DNA from: Paenibacillus graminis
GTDB taxonomy: Bacteria; Bacillota; Bacilli; Paenibacillales; Paenibacillaceae
NCBI RefSeq assembly: GCF_000758705.1
Contig: NZ_CP009287.1
Coordinates: 62,001-126,000, forward strand
Direction: 5' to 3'
Length of the DNA stretch: 64,000 bases
Under the pieces are notes generated by a model. It did no database searches and was not told where the DNA came from. It saw nothing but the letters and a program-made list of their open reading frames with translations. The translations under genes and the position numbers were made by a program. Shown here in pieces: positions 24,662-33,634 of the stretch (positions within the stretch are counted from its first letter, which is position 1; each line of letters begins with the position of its first letter).

Positions 24662-26059
24662 TTGAAACACAAGTATAAATTCAGCGGTAAGCAATTTGTA
24701 ATTAAGACAGCGACAGTAGGTCTGCTTTTAAATATGCTAGCTTCTCCCGTAAATTCGGCGCTGGCTGATGCGGTGAAGACACCAGCAACTACAGAATCAG
24801 GCACAGCAGCTGCCAATAAAGCAACGGCCAAAGCAACGGCAGTCAAGATTCCTTCGGTGGAATCGTTGGGATTGAACCTGAAATCTGCAGTTCTGCTGGA
24901 ACCTACTACCGGGGAGGTGCTCTTGTCGCTAAATGCAGATGTGCCCCTGCCTCCGGCGAGCATGACCAAAATGATGACCGAGTACCTCGTTACAGAAGCC
25001 GTTAACAAAGGCCAGTTATCCTGGGATCAGAAAGTCGTGGTGCAGGAGAATGCGTCCAAGCAGATTGGCTCGCGTATTTTTCTGGCACAAGGTGACGAAC
25101 ACACAGTCAAAGAGCTATACATAGCCATGGCAGTAGGCTCTGCAAATGATGCTACGGTAGCTTTGGCAGAAGAGGTTGCTGGATCTGAACAGGAGTTCGT
25201 CGCTCTGATGAACGAAACTGCACAGAAGATGGGGATGAAGACGGCTTATTTCATTAATTCCACCGGTCTGAACCGGGCGGATATGCCGGCAAAATTCCAG
25301 CCTGACACTGATCGTGAAACGGTAATGTCCGCTATGGATGCAGCAATTCTCGCCAAACATATAGTCACCGACCATCCGGATTTCACAGATTTTACGACCA
25401 TTCAGTCCTACAAATTCCGCGAGCGCGATAAAGCGCCGATGGTTAACTATAACTGGATGCTGGAATCGAACAAGAATGTTACCAACTTCAAGGCCTATGC
25501 TTATCCGGGGCTTGATGGTCTGAAGACCGGGCATACTAATAATGCTGGCAACTGCTTCACCGGTACGGCTGTACGGGATGGCATGCGGCTGATTAGTGTT
25601 GTAATGGGGGCAGATTCGGAACCACACCGGTTCACGGAAACGAAGAAGGTACTTGATTTTGGCTTCAATAATTTTGAGGTTAAGCAGGTTGTAGCTCCTA
25701 AAGCCGTCATTGCAGGCAACGAAACCGTTCCTGTATTAAAAGGCAAAAACAAAAGTGTCCCCATTGTGACAGATGCTGGCGTTACTTTTATCGTGCCTAA
25801 GGGAACTGCATCCCCACAGATCAAAACTGCTGTAGTTATTAATGATCCAGCTACCTTGGTTGCACCGATTGCCGGAGCCAGCAAGGTCGGTAAAGTGACG
25901 TATTCCTACCAGGTCGAAGGTATTACTCAAGTTCAAGAGAAGACCGTCAACCTGATTACGGCTGAAGAAGCGGAGAAGGCAGGCTGGTTCAAGCTGCTGA
26001 TGAGAGCAATTGGAGAGTTTTTTGGCGATCTGTTTAAAGGAATTAAGAACCTGTTCTAA
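24662..26059 (+). CDS. dacA: D-alanyl-D-alanine carboxypeptidase (PBP5)
   Basis: This exported low-molecular-weight penicillin-binding protein trims the terminal D-Ala of peptidoglycan stem peptides. A signal peptide covers about residues 1-36 (a hydrophobic stretch, then SALADA). The serine peptidase S11 motifs are S100-x-x-K103 (PPASMTKMM), S160-A-N162 and K288-T-G. The second, beta-rich domain and a C-terminal amphipathic helix (WFKLLMRAIGEFFGDLF) that anchors PBP5 to the membrane are present. The length is 465 residues. The start is TTG at 24662, 7 bases behind AAAAGGAGAG. The guaB-dacA-pdxS order is as in B. subtilis. Confidence 0.95.
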   Translation: MKHKYKFSGKQFVIKTATVGLLLNMLASPVNSALADAVKTPATTESGTAAANKATAKATAVKIPSVESLGLNLKSAVLLEPTTGEVLLSLNADVPLPPASMTKMMTEYLVTEAVNKGQLSWDQKVVVQENASKQIGSRIFLAQGDEHTVKELYIAMAVGSANDATVALAEEVAGSEQEFVALMNETAQKMGMKTAYFINSTGLNRADMPAKFQPDTDRETVMSAMDAAILAKHIVTDHPDFTDFTTIQSYKFRERDKAPMVNYNWMLESNKNVTNFKAYAYPGLDGLKTGHTNNAGNCFTGTAVRDGMRLISVVMGADSEPHRFTETKKVLDFGFNNFEVKQVVAPKAVIAGNETVPVLKGKNKSVPIVTDAGVTFIVPKGTASPQIKTAVVINDPATLVAPIAGASKVGKVTYSYQVEGITQVQEKTVNLITAEEAEKAGWFKLLMRAIGEFFGDLFKGIKNLF

Positions 26060-26171
26060 CGGCTGAAACATGCCGGTATCAGGAATAAATCCGAGTAAAT
26101 AGGTTGTATATATAGCCGCCTTGCGGCAAAAGGATAGGTTAAATTTAGTATTTCATTCGGGAGGCTTGGTC

Positions 26172-27053
26172 ATGGAAACAGGAACATCGCGAGTAAAAAG
26201 AGGCATGGCAGAAATGCAAAAAGGCGGCGTCATTATGGACGTCATGAATGCAGAACAGGCAAAAATTGCTGAGGCTGCGGGAGCAGTAGCCGTTATGGCG
26301 CTGGAGCGCGTCCCTTCTGATATTCGCGCAGCAGGCGGTGTGGCCCGGATGGCCGACCCTACCATTGTGGAAGAGGTTATCAAGGTAGTTAGCATCCCCG
26401 TGATGGCCAAAGCCCGTATCGGACATTATGTAGAAGCGAAGGTTCTGGAGTCCCTGGGCGTGGATTATTTGGATGAGAGTGAAGTGCTGACTCCCGCTGA
26501 TGAGGTGTTCCATATTAACAAGCGTGAATTTACTGTTCCGTTTGTATGTGGAGCCAAAGATCTGGGTGAAGCACTGCGCCGTATCAATGAAGGTGCATCC
26601 ATGATCCGTACCAAAGGCGAGCCGGGAACCGGCAACATTGTTGAAGCTGTACGCCATATGCGTTATATTAACAGCCAGATCCGTAAAGTAACCAATCTTT
26701 CATTGGACGAGCTCTATAATGAAGCCAAGACACTTGGTGTTCCTTACGAACTGCTGCTTGAAGTTCATGAACTGGGTAAACTGCCGGTAGTTAACTTTGC
26801 TGCAGGCGGTGTGGCAACTCCGGCTGATGCTGCTTTAATGATGCATCTGGGAGCCGATGGTGTTTTTGTGGGCTCCGGTATTTTCAAATCCGATAATCCA
26901 GAGAAGTTTGCCCGCGCAATCGTGGAGGCTACTACTCACTTTACGGACTATAAATTGATTGCTGAAGTATCCAAGAACCTCGGCACCCCGATGAAGGGGA
27001 TCGATATTGCCTCACTGTCGCCGGCAGAACGCATGTCGGAACGCGGCCGTTAA
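26172..27053 (+). CDS. pdxS: Pyridoxal 5'-phosphate synthase lyase subunit PdxS
   Basis: PdxS makes PLP from ribose 5-phosphate, glyceraldehyde 3-phosphate and ammonia delivered by PdxT. The start at 26172 follows CGGGAGG and gives [20 protein letters not shown], the conserved N-terminus; an upstream ATG at 26121 would add 17 non-conserved residues. The Schiff-base lysine is K80 in [19 protein letters not shown] and [19 protein letters not shown] are also family marks. The length of 293 residues is normal. pdxT follows after 20 bases; the pair forms a 12+12 complex in known cases. Confidence 0.97.
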   Translation: METGTSRVKRGMAEMQKGGVIMDVMNAEQAKIAEAAGAVAVMALERVPSDIRAAGGVARMADPTIVEEVIKVVSIPVMAKARIGHYVEAKVLESLGVDYLDESEVLTPADEVFHINKREFTVPFVCGAKDLGEALRRINEGASMIRTKGEPGTGNIVEAVRHMRYINSQIRKVTNLSLDELYNEAKTLGVPYELLLEVHELGKLPVVNFAAGGVATPADAALMMHLGADGVFVGSGIFKSDNPEKFARAIVEATTHFTDYKLIAEVSKNLGTPMKGIDIASLSPAERMSERGR

Positions 27054-27073
27054 TCAGAGAGAAGGTTGTTCCG

Positions 27074-27658
27074 ATGAAGATAGGGGTGCTGGCGCTTCAA
27101 GGCGCAGTAACAGAGCATATTGTTAGTATAGAGAAGACCGGGGCACAAGGTCTGCCAATTAAACGTGTAGAGCAGTTGGAAGAGATCAAGGGACTGATCA
27201 TTCCGGGCGGTGAGAGCACGACGATTGGCAAGCTCATGCGCAAATATGGCTTTATTGAAGCGATCCGTGATTTTGCTGGCCAGGGCAAGCCTGTTTTTGG
27301 GACATGCGCCGGAATGATCGTACTGGCTAAGCGTATTGATGGCGGCGAGCCCGCGCATTTGGAACTGATGGACATTACAGTTGCCCGGAATGCCTTTGGA
27401 CGCCAGCGTGAAAGCTTTGAATGTGATTTGGAAGTTAAAGGGATCAGTGAGCCGGTTCGTGCTGTCTTTATTCGTGCTCCGCTCATTAAAGAGGTTGGGC
27501 CGGAAGTTGATGTACTCACGGTCTATAAGGGTGAGATTGTGACTGCCCGCCAGGGTAATTTGCTCGTATCCTCTTTTCATCCGGAGTTGACAGATGATTA
27601 TAGGCTGCACCAATACTTTGCCGATATGGTGGAGTATAGCGTAGCAGCCAATCAATAG
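27074..27658 (+). CDS. pdxT: Pyridoxal 5'-phosphate synthase glutaminase subunit PdxT
   Basis: PdxT is the class I glutaminase that supplies ammonia to PdxS. The sequence IGVLALQGAVTEH opens the protein, GGESTTIGKL is near residue 46, the nucleophile Cys78 is in FGTCAGMI, and the His-x-Glu pair is in SFHPELT near the end. The length of 194 residues is normal. Its SD (GAGAGAAGG) and short spacing to pdxS suggest one transcript. An inverted repeat follows before serS. Confidence 0.96.
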   Translation: MKIGVLALQGAVTEHIVSIEKTGAQGLPIKRVEQLEEIKGLIIPGGESTTIGKLMRKYGFIEAIRDFAGQGKPVFGTCAGMIVLAKRIDGGEPAHLELMDITVARNAFGRQRESFECDLEVKGISEPVRAVFIRAPLIKEVGPEVDVLTVYKGEIVTARQGNLLVSSFHPELTDDYRLHQYFADMVEYSVAANQ

Positions 27659-27680
27659 AACCGTATATAAGAACATTCCG

Positions 27681-27722
27681 ACTCTTTCAAAGCTGTGAAC
27701 AGCATATTGAAAGAGTTTGGGC
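27681..27722 (+). terminator. Hairpin between pdxT and serS
   Basis: ACTCTTTCAA (27681-27690) pairs perfectly with TTGAAAGAGT (27707-27716); the loop also contains GCTGTGAACAGC. The tail is TTGGGCTGTTTT, so it is a weak terminator or attenuator right before the serS ribosome site. No T-box is present here. Confidence 0.5.
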
Positions 27723-27743
27723 TGTTTTCAGGAGGGAAACTTT

Positions 27744-29033
27744 GTGCTAGATGTAAAAATATTGCGCAGTGATTATGCCAGAGTAGAAGAAGCATTGAAT
27801 AAAAGAGGTAAATCGCTTGATTTGATTGCCGGATTCCCACAGCTGGATCTGCGCCGCCGTGAGCTGCTGCAAGAGACTGAGGGGCTGAAGAACCGCCGTA
27901 ATACTGTATCTGGTGAAGTGGCGAAAAAGAAGAAAAACGGCGAACCTGCGGATGATTTAATAGCTGAGATGCGCACCGTGTCTGACCGGATTAAAGAGTT
28001 GGATGATGAAGTAAGAGTACTGGAGACCCGGATTGAGGAATTAACCATGAGCATTCCTAATATCCCGCATGAATCGGTACCCGTAGGCAAGTCCGAGGAA
28101 GAGAATGTGGAAATCCGCCGGTGGTCGCAGCCGCGTGAATTTGGGTTTACGCCGAAGTCGCATTGGGAGCTGGCGCAGCAGCTGGACATCATTGACTTTG
28201 AAGCCGCTGCCAAGGTTACAGGCTCTCGGTTTGCTTTTTACAAAGGACTGGGAGCACGTCTTGAACGTGCAATTATCAACTTCATGATGGATCTTCACAG
28301 CGGAGAACATAACTATGAGGAGATGCTGCCGCCTTATATTGTTAATAAGGACAGCCTATACGGTACCGGCCAGCTTCCTAAGTTCGAGGAGGATCTCTTC
28401 AAGCTGCGGGATACCGAATATTATCTGATACCTACTGCTGAGGTTCCAGTAACGAATTACTACCGCGAGGAAATTCTGACGGCTGCAGATCTGCCGAAGT
28501 ATCATGTGGCCTACAGCTCCTGTTTCCGTTCTGAAGCAGGCTCGGCCGGACGTGACACGCGCGGGCTGATTCGCCAGCACCAGTTCAACAAAGTGGAGCT
28601 GGTAAAGCTCACCACTCCTGAGACCTCATATGCGGAACTTGAAAAGATGACGGCGGACGCTGAACGTGTGCTGCAGCTCCTGGAACTGCCATATCGCGTA
28701 CTGGGCCTTTGTACGGGCGATATGGGCTTCACTTCTGCTAAGACTTACGATCTTGAGGTGTGGCTTCCAGAGAGCGGCATGTACCGTGAAATCTCCTCCT
28801 GCTCGAATACAGAGGACTTCCAGGCGAGACGGGCCAACATTCGCTTCCGCAAGGAGCCTAAAGCTAAGCCTGAATTTGTCCATACACTGAATGGCTCCGC
28901 GCTTGCCGTTGGCCGTACCGTAGCCGCTATTCTGGAGAATTATCAGCAGGAAGATGGCACAGTGCTGATTCCGACAGTACTGCAGCCGTATATGCGGAAT
29001 GTGAAAGTGATCAGTCCAAAAGCTTCTCAATAA
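27744..29033 (+). CDS. serS: Seryl-tRNA synthetase
   Basis: SerS charges tRNA-Ser, and a tRNA-Ser gene follows. The GTG at 27744, behind CAGGAGGG, gives a start ([10 protein letters not shown]) like other SerS proteins; an ATG at 27717 would place the SD inside the gene. The N-terminal antiparallel coiled-coil arm that reads the long variable arm spans about residues 25-105. The class II core has motif 2 in [20 protein letters not shown] and QHQFNKVE, and motif 3 in [18 protein letters not shown]. The length is 429 residues. B. subtilis controls serS by a T-box; none is visible here. Confidence 0.96.
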   Translation: MLDVKILRSDYARVEEALNKRGKSLDLIAGFPQLDLRRRELLQETEGLKNRRNTVSGEVAKKKKNGEPADDLIAEMRTVSDRIKELDDEVRVLETRIEELTMSIPNIPHESVPVGKSEEENVEIRRWSQPREFGFTPKSHWELAQQLDIIDFEAAAKVTGSRFAFYKGLGARLERAIINFMMDLHSGEHNYEEMLPPYIVNKDSLYGTGQLPKFEEDLFKLRDTEYYLIPTAEVPVTNYYREEILTAADLPKYHVAYSSCFRSEAGSAGRDTRGLIRQHQFNKVELVKLTTPETSYAELEKMTADAERVLQLLELPYRVLGLCTGDMGFTSAKTYDLEVWLPESGMYREISSCSNTEDFQARRANIRFRKEPKAKPEFVHTLNGSALAVGRTVAAILENYQQEDGTVLIPTVLQPYMRNVKVISPKASQ

Positions 29034-29039
29034 TTATAC

Positions 29040-29068
29040 TTGCAAAGGCTTGCTCTGTATGGTATACT
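29040..29068 (+). promoter_or_regulatory. Promoter for tRNA-Ser
   Basis: TTGCAA (29040-29045), 17 bp, TATACT (29063-29068), about 30 bases before the mature tRNA. Confidence 0.75.
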
Positions 29069-29097
29069 TTCTAATGCATGTGAAATTTTGATGCATT

Positions 29098-29186
29098 GGA
29101 GAGGTACCGAAGCGGTCATAACGGGGCGGTCTTGAAAACCGTTAGGGTGCAAGCCCACATGGGTTCGAATCCCATCCTCTCCGCCA
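29098..29186 (+). tRNA. tRNA-Ser (anticodon UGA)
   Basis: The acceptor arms GGAGAGG (29098-29104) and CCTCTCC (29176-29182) pair perfectly, with discriminator G and an encoded CCA. The anticodon loop is CTTGAAA with anticodon TGA. The long variable arm (around GGGTGCAAGCCC) marks a class II tRNA such as tRNA-Ser. The T arm holds GGGTTCGAATCCC. Confidence 0.97.
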
Positions 29187-29237
29187 GTTTAATAAAAGAA
29201 CCCTTTCTGTATAAGGATTTGCAGCGAGTATGATTGA

Positions 29238-29278
29238 AACGCACTTTACCGTTGGATAGCGGTGTGGTGCGTTTTTTT
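29238..29278 (+). terminator. Terminator after tRNA-Ser
   Basis: AACGCAC pairs with GTGCGTT across an inner loop and is followed by a T run. Confidence 0.8.
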
Positions 29279-29322
29279 GTGTTCGCGGCCGTTGGATAAT
29301 CATCTGACGGAGGTATAGGATT

Positions 29323-29532
29323 ATGAATACAAACACGGGTGGCAAACAGCATAAACGCGGGCAGCGGAAGAACAATTTGGTCATTCCCCAGCGGTTTCCC
29401 GACCGTCTGAGTCCATCGGTTTTGGAAACGTCCCGGGTTCCGGCAGTTCTTGGCATCGGAGTCCAGCGGCCTGGACAACTTTGTACCGAATCGGGATGTA
29501 ATTCGAGCGAAAAACGCGATTTTCCCAAGTGA
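29323..29532 (+). CDS. Small basic hypothetical protein or gene remnant
   Basis: An open frame of 69 codons starts at an ATG with GGAGG about 9 bases upstream. The first half is basic and polar (NTGGKQHKRGQRKNN). I do not recognise a family. The second half reads like non-coding sequence, and the next open frame (29529-29822) runs antisense into the LysR gene. It could be a true small protein or the 5' remnant of a gene lost at the edge of the accessory stretch. There is no supporting neighbour. Confidence 0.35.
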   Translation: MNTNTGGKQHKRGQRKNNLVIPQRFPDRLSPSVLETSRVPAVLGIGVQRPGQLCTESGCNSSEKRDFPK

Positions 29533-29604
29533 TTAAGATGACAAACCGGACGGCCTCGTCGATGGACATCGCGTTTGGTGTACTGAATATCCCGACAGGT
29601 CAGA

Positions 29605-30489
29605 TCATTGTATTCCAAATATATCTTGCAGATAGTTATCAAGAATACGAAGGGGTTCGTGTAAAGCTTGGTTTGGAAACTTATGAGTTACCTTATAGCA
29701 TATTCTTGGAGGCAGCGATACCGATAGTTTCTGAAGAACAAAATCTCCCATGCGCATCATATGTGCGCCAATCGAGGCGGGAACTATCGTCCATTGTCTG
29801 GCGTCCTTCAAAAAAGTGGTGATGAGTCCCGCTGTGTCCAGATGAACACGGGACGGGCAAAGAGGGTCCCACCACTGGTCATGTCTGAATTGAAACTCTC
29901 TATTCCAATTTATGAGGACTTCGTCTTGCGCCGCCAACTCATCCATTTCAATAGTATCTCCGGCCTGCCGTCCCGGCACAGCCAGGCGCAACAGCACCAT
30001 TTCTTCAGTAAAAAACGGTTTAACAGTGACACTAGGCGACACGATTTCTCGCACCACAAACGCCACATCCATCTCGCGCCGCTCAATACTATCAAAAGCT
30101 TCCTGAGTATGCTGCGTACGAATTTGCAGTCGGATGGACGGGGTATGCTGATTAAGCATTCTATATATAGGAGGCAAAACAAAGTGACTTATACTTTCGG
30201 CAGCGCTTATTGCCAGACTTAACTGCGAACCGCTAGCCTGTAAGATTTGTGTTTCCCTCCAGAGAGCATCCCATCTTTCCGCAATGCTAAAAAAGTTTTC
30301 CCCTTTTGGGGTCAGACTGATTTTGGGTGCCCCTTTCCTCCGCTCGACCAAAAGGCAACCCATTTCCTGTTCCAATGACTTTAACCGATAGCTCACCGTA
30401 GCTTGTGACAGGTGCAGCAATTCGGCCGCTTTGCTTATACTCCCGGTCCGTACAATAGCTAAAAACGCTTCGATCCCAGGAAAATACAT
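29605..30489 (-). CDS. LysR-family transcriptional regulator
   Basis: A 294-residue protein with an N-terminal winged HTH (FLAIVRTGSISKAAELLHLS, then QATVSYRLKSLEQEMG) and a LysR effector-binding domain. The start at 30489 has GAGGAGG on the minus strand just upstream; the longer open frame to 30693 lacks support. The gene is divergent from a 2-hydroxyacid dehydrogenase with 203 bases between them, the usual layout when a LysR protein controls its neighbour. The inducer is unknown. Its base composition is AT-richer than the surrounding housekeeping genes. Confidence 0.88.
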   Translation of the reverse strand: MYFPGIEAFLAIVRTGSISKAAELLHLSQATVSYRLKSLEQEMGCLLVERRKGAPKISLTPKGENFFSIAERWDALWRETQILQASGSQLSLAISAAESISHFVLPPIYRMLNQHTPSIRLQIRTQHTQEAFDSIERREMDVAFVVREIVSPSVTVKPFFTEEMVLLRLAVPGRQAGDTIEMDELAAQDEVLINWNREFQFRHDQWWDPLCPSRVHLDTAGLITTFLKDARQWTIVPASIGAHMMRMGDFVLQKLSVSLPPRICYKVTHKFPNQALHEPLRILDNYLQDIFGIQ

Positions 30490-30651
30490 AGAATACCTCC
30501 TCAATATATAGAAATGATTAATATAGTTCACAAAATATTTGAGTTTTACAACATTATTCTTTATGTTTAAAATTATCCTTAATAAAGGCGAGGGGTCAAA
30601 TGTTTTTTTCTCTGGAATTAGAAGGATAAAATGACGATCATCAAACGGGTC

Positions 30652-30663
30652 TTCTTCGAAGAA
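30652..30663 (+). promoter_or_regulatory. 12-bp palindrome before the dehydrogenase gene
   Basis: TTCTTCGAAGAA is a perfect palindrome in the divergent LysR/dehydrogenase intergenic region, 29 bases before the dehydrogenase start. It is a candidate operator, but it does not have the T-N11-A core spacing most LysR sites use. Confidence 0.3.
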
Positions 30664-30692
30664 TGGTATAGGTAATGAAAGGTGGTTTAGCA

Positions 30693-31640
30693 ATGAAGGT
30701 TCTCATAGTTGGTTATTTTAGCGAAACCTCGAAATCAAATATTGTAAGATATTTTCCTCAAGACTGGAAGGTTGTAATTGTCCCGCCCGGAAAAGAAATG
30801 CTGCATCATATTGAAGATTGCCAGGTAATCATCCCTGAACATATTAAAGTGGATCACAGTCTGCTTTCTATCGCAAAGAAATTAAAATTGGTCCAGACGG
30901 GTGCAGGATTTGATAATGTAGATGTCCCTGCCTGTACACAGCTCGGCATTTGGGTGGCCAATGCTGCAGGAGTAAATGCACAGGCAGTGGCCGAGCACGT
31001 AATGGCACTGATGTTGTCTTATTATAAAAACATACCGTTTCTTGATACTTTCATGAAAAACAGGTTGGATGAAAATCAATTGGACTATACAGGGAGTGAA
31101 TTAAAAGGCAAAACGGTTGGGATTATCGGTTTGGGAGCTATCGGAAAAAAAGTAGCTGCGTTTTGCAGGGTTTTTGATATGAATGTGCTGGCTTATGCGA
31201 GAAATGCTCATGTACCATCGGACGGTTTTGTGAAAATGACGGATTTTGATACTCTTGTAAGCACATCGGACATAATCAGTGTACATGTACCCTTGAATCA
31301 GCAAACCAAACAACTGATCAGCAAAGCGACATTCGAGAAAATGAAGAGTACCGCTCTTTTTATCAATACAGCCCGCGGCGGGATTGTCAACGAAAGAGAC
31401 TTGATTGATGCATTAAAAAATGGGGATATTTCAGGCGCATGCCTGGATGTGTTTGAAACTGAACCGCTTCCTATTGACAGTGAGCTCCGGAATATGGGTA
31501 ATGTAATACTTACTCCCCATACAGCAGGAATGCCTGATGGCCGAAAATTTCATAAAAAAAGATATGATTTCTTTATAAACAATATAAAACGTGTAGAAAA
31601 TGGTGAAGAGCCTGAAAGCAGGCTCAATCAGTTATTATAG
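30693..31640 (+). CDS. D-isomer-specific 2-hydroxyacid dehydrogenase
   Basis: A 315-residue NAD(P)-dependent oxidoreductase of the D-2-hydroxyacid dehydrogenase family. The nucleotide fold has GIIGLGAIGKKVAAF (glycines 146, 148, 151), and the catalytic trio is R228 (NTARGGIVNE), E257 (DVFETEP) and H276 (LTPHTAG). At the end of the second Rossmann strand the usual acidic residue is missing (LAYARNA), which suggests NADPH use or relaxed specificity. The substrate cannot be read from the sequence. The ATG at 30693 follows AGGTGG; an ATG at 30675 lacks an SD. It is divergent from the LysR gene. Confidence 0.88.
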   Translation: MKVLIVGYFSETSKSNIVRYFPQDWKVVIVPPGKEMLHHIEDCQVIIPEHIKVDHSLLSIAKKLKLVQTGAGFDNVDVPACTQLGIWVANAAGVNAQAVAEHVMALMLSYYKNIPFLDTFMKNRLDENQLDYTGSELKGKTVGIIGLGAIGKKVAAFCRVFDMNVLAYARNAHVPSDGFVKMTDFDTLVSTSDIISVHVPLNQQTKQLISKATFEKMKSTALFINTARGGIVNERDLIDALKNGDISGACLDVFETEPLPIDSELRNMGNVILTPHTAGMPDGRKFHKKRYDFFINNIKRVENGEEPESRLNQLL

Positions 31641-31647
31641 TTTTGGT

Positions 31648-31677
31648 GCTGCCTTCCTTGGAAGACAGCTTTTTTTG
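31648..31677 (+). terminator. Terminator after the dehydrogenase gene
   Basis: GCTGCCTTCC pairs with GGAAGACAGC (one mismatch) around TT and is followed by seven T residues. Confidence 0.85.
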
Positions 31678-31815
31678 TTTTGTATGGAACAGACTCTGCA
31701 GCAGCGGCAAGGAGGCTCTGCCTCACGGAGGAGAATCAGTCCGGGAACCGGTAGCACCAAGTATAAAAAGCTCCTTTTCTTCGCAATGTAATAGGGAAGG
31801 AGGCTGATAATAACA

Positions 31816-32157
31816 ATGAACCGAGAATTACAGCTGGATCAGCAAAGTTTGGTTTCTGCTTGGCAGGAGCGTCTGCCTGCTCTGATGGAGGATGGAGACA
31901 GCTTTAGCGTACAGGGTGACGCAGCGGACCCCAGCAGTCTGCTGGTTCATTTTAATGCTGCCGGACGCCAGGCGTATTCCCTTGACTTTCGTTGTACTTA
32001 TGTCGACAGCCGTGAGGTTGCAGTAAGCCTAATTGATGCTGAAGAAGCTGGGCGCCAGACCGATGAACGCTCCGATGCAGTTCAGCTTTTGGCCCAGCGG
32101 TACACCCGACAGATTCATGAATGCGCTCAGGCGCTTCAAGACCTGACCAATCCCTAG
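31816..32157 (+). CDS. Conserved-looking hypothetical protein, 113 residues
   Basis: A soluble, acidic 113-residue protein without signal peptide, membrane segment or cysteine-rich motif except one Cys in FRCTYVD and one in HECAQ. I do not recognise the family. The fold appears alpha/beta: a central strand-rich part (SLLVHFNAAGRQAYSLDFRC) and a long C-terminal helix (QLLAQRYTRQIHECAQALQD). GGAAGGAGG lies about 12 bases before the ATG. sspP follows after 15 bases behind its own SD, so the two may share a transcript, which would hint at a sporulation link. Confidence 0.65.
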   Translation: MNRELQLDQQSLVSAWQERLPALMEDGDSFSVQGDAADPSSLLVHFNAAGRQAYSLDFRCTYVDSREVAVSLIDAEEAGRQTDERSDAVQLLAQRYTRQIHECAQALQDLTNP

Positions 32158-32172
32158 GAGGCAAACCTACAA

Positions 32173-32325
32173 ATGAGCAAACCCAAAAGCATGCCTGCAC
32201 CAGGTTCGGAAGATAACCATCAGGAACGCCGGAAGGAACATAAGTCCTCCGGTCCTGAACCGCTTTCCGGCTCCAAAAAGGTTAAGCAGGCTAACCATGT
32301 AGACCATCATAACCGCCAAGGCTGA
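32173..32325 (+). CDS. sspP: Small acid-soluble spore protein P (SspP-type)
   Basis: A 50-residue protein, too short for many gene callers. It is highly polar, with the hallmark PEPLSGSKKVKQANH and a His/Asn-rich tail, closely resembling minor SASP SspP of B. subtilis (48 residues with PEPLxGSKKVKN). Such proteins are made late in sporulation and stored in the spore core. AGGAGG lies 11 bases before the ATG. In B. subtilis sspP is next to sspO; no sspO is visible here. Confidence 0.82.
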   Translation: MSKPKSMPAPGSEDNHQERRKEHKSSGPEPLSGSKKVKQANHVDHHNRQG

Positions 32326-32426
32326 TTTTTTTAGAGTGATATTAAGAAAGAAATGTTTCTCATAATTGCCAAATGGTTTATCATAAGGGAGGGAAGAAAT
32401 AGTTTACATGGGAGAGGAGATTTTTA

Positions 32427-33524
32427 ATGAAGAGAAAATGGGGGTTGTCCGCTGCCGCACTGCTGCTAACTGCTGCAGTAATTTTACCCGGCTGCGCCAA
32501 CAAGGAGCAAGCGCCTAAGGAGGCACTGAAATCTGCTGCGATCAAAGCGACTACTCTGAACTCGTATGAGATGAAGAGTAAGCTGGTGATTAATAATCTG
32601 GCTATAGATGCGCCAGCAAACGGTGAGTCAGATAGCTCAACAGCGCAGGTGCTCAGTATGCTGAAAAACGCCGATATCACTATTGACGGTGTCTATCAGG
32701 CAGATCCAATGCAGACCGAAATGACGATGGTACTCAATCTGAAGGGTGATATGACGATGTCCTTCACGATTCCAATGGTCATGACCACGGAGAAGGTATA
32801 TATCAAAATACCGTCAATCCCATTCCTGCCGCTTCCGGAAACAGTGGTCGGCAAGTTCGTAGAGCTTGATCTGAAAAAACTGGCTGAGCAGGGAGGAACC
32901 GAATGGAACCCTGGCGCTCTTGATACTCAGAAGATGCAGAAGCTTTCCAATGAGGTGCTTAACACATTGATGGGCGAGTATGATGATAAAACATACTTCA
33001 AGAACATTAAGCCGAAAGACGCCGCTTTGCCTGAGGGTGTAGAAGCAGAGCAGGTGGTTCAGTTCAACGTAACCAATGATAACGTCAAAGAGGCGCTTAC
33101 GATTCTTGTGAATAATGCTTTGCCGAAGATTATCGATATCGTGAGCAAGCCGGAATATAAGGATATGCTGAAAATTGACGATGCCGACCTGGCTAAAGCC
33201 AAAGAAGAGCTGAAGTCCAGTGAAGCCCGTGCAGAATTCGACAAGGACTTGGCTGATTTAGGAAAATATCTGACCATCAACAAATTCAATGTGAATACAG
33301 CGATCAACAAGGACGATTTTCCGGTGTATCAGGATCTCCTGATGGACATTAAGGTGAACAATCCAGACAAGGGCGAGAATGTCAGCTTGTCCTTAACCGC
33401 CAGCAATCAATACAGTAAAATCAATGAAAAGCAGACCTTCACCATTGGCATTCCTCAGGGAGACGATGTCATTACCATGGATGAGCTGCAGCAGGAATTT
33501 GGAAGCATCGGCAGCTCCTACTAA
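32427..33524 (+). CDS. Lipoprotein of the LppX/LolA-like (DUF6612-type) group
   Basis: A 365-residue secreted lipoprotein. The N-terminus is a signal peptide with the lipobox LPGC (Cys at about residue 23), so it should be anchored on the outer face of the membrane. The first mature segment (ALKSAAIKATTLNSYEMKSK) and the long beta-strand repeats resemble LppX/LolA-fold lipoproteins common in Paenibacillus. The C-terminal part has Lys/Glu-rich helices and ends in QQEFGSIGSSY. It is monocistronic with a good SD (GGAGAGGAG) and a strong terminator. A role in binding a hydrophobic ligand is an inference from fold only. Confidence 0.8.
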   Translation: MKRKWGLSAAALLLTAAVILPGCANKEQAPKEALKSAAIKATTLNSYEMKSKLVINNLAIDAPANGESDSSTAQVLSMLKNADITIDGVYQADPMQTEMTMVLNLKGDMTMSFTIPMVMTTEKVYIKIPSIPFLPLPETVVGKFVELDLKKLAEQGGTEWNPGALDTQKMQKLSNEVLNTLMGEYDDKTYFKNIKPKDAALPEGVEAEQVVQFNVTNDNVKEALTILVNNALPKIIDIVSKPEYKDMLKIDDADLAKAKEELKSSEARAEFDKDLADLGKYLTINKFNVNTAINKDDFPVYQDLLMDIKVNNPDKGENVSLSLTASNQYSKINEKQTFTIGIPQGDDVITMDELQQEFGSIGSSY

Positions 33525-33535
33525 GTAAAGTTGAA

Positions 33536-33586
33536 ATAAAAATCCCGCATATGTGCGAAGTCTTTCGCGCTAATGCGGGATTTTTC
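33536..33586. terminator. Bidirectional terminator between lipoprotein and GNAT genes
   Basis: AATCCCGCAT pairs with ATGCGGGATT, with A-rich and T-rich flanks on the two sides, so it can end both converging transcripts. Confidence 0.85.
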
Positions 33587-33634
33587 ATGATCCCCATAAC
33601 AGGGGAGAAGAGCTCTCACCGGAGAAGACTGTCA

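Noticed and set aside
29529..29822. 97-codon frame overlapping the LysR gene
   Set aside because: It is antisense to the conserved C-terminus of the LysR protein and has no SD.
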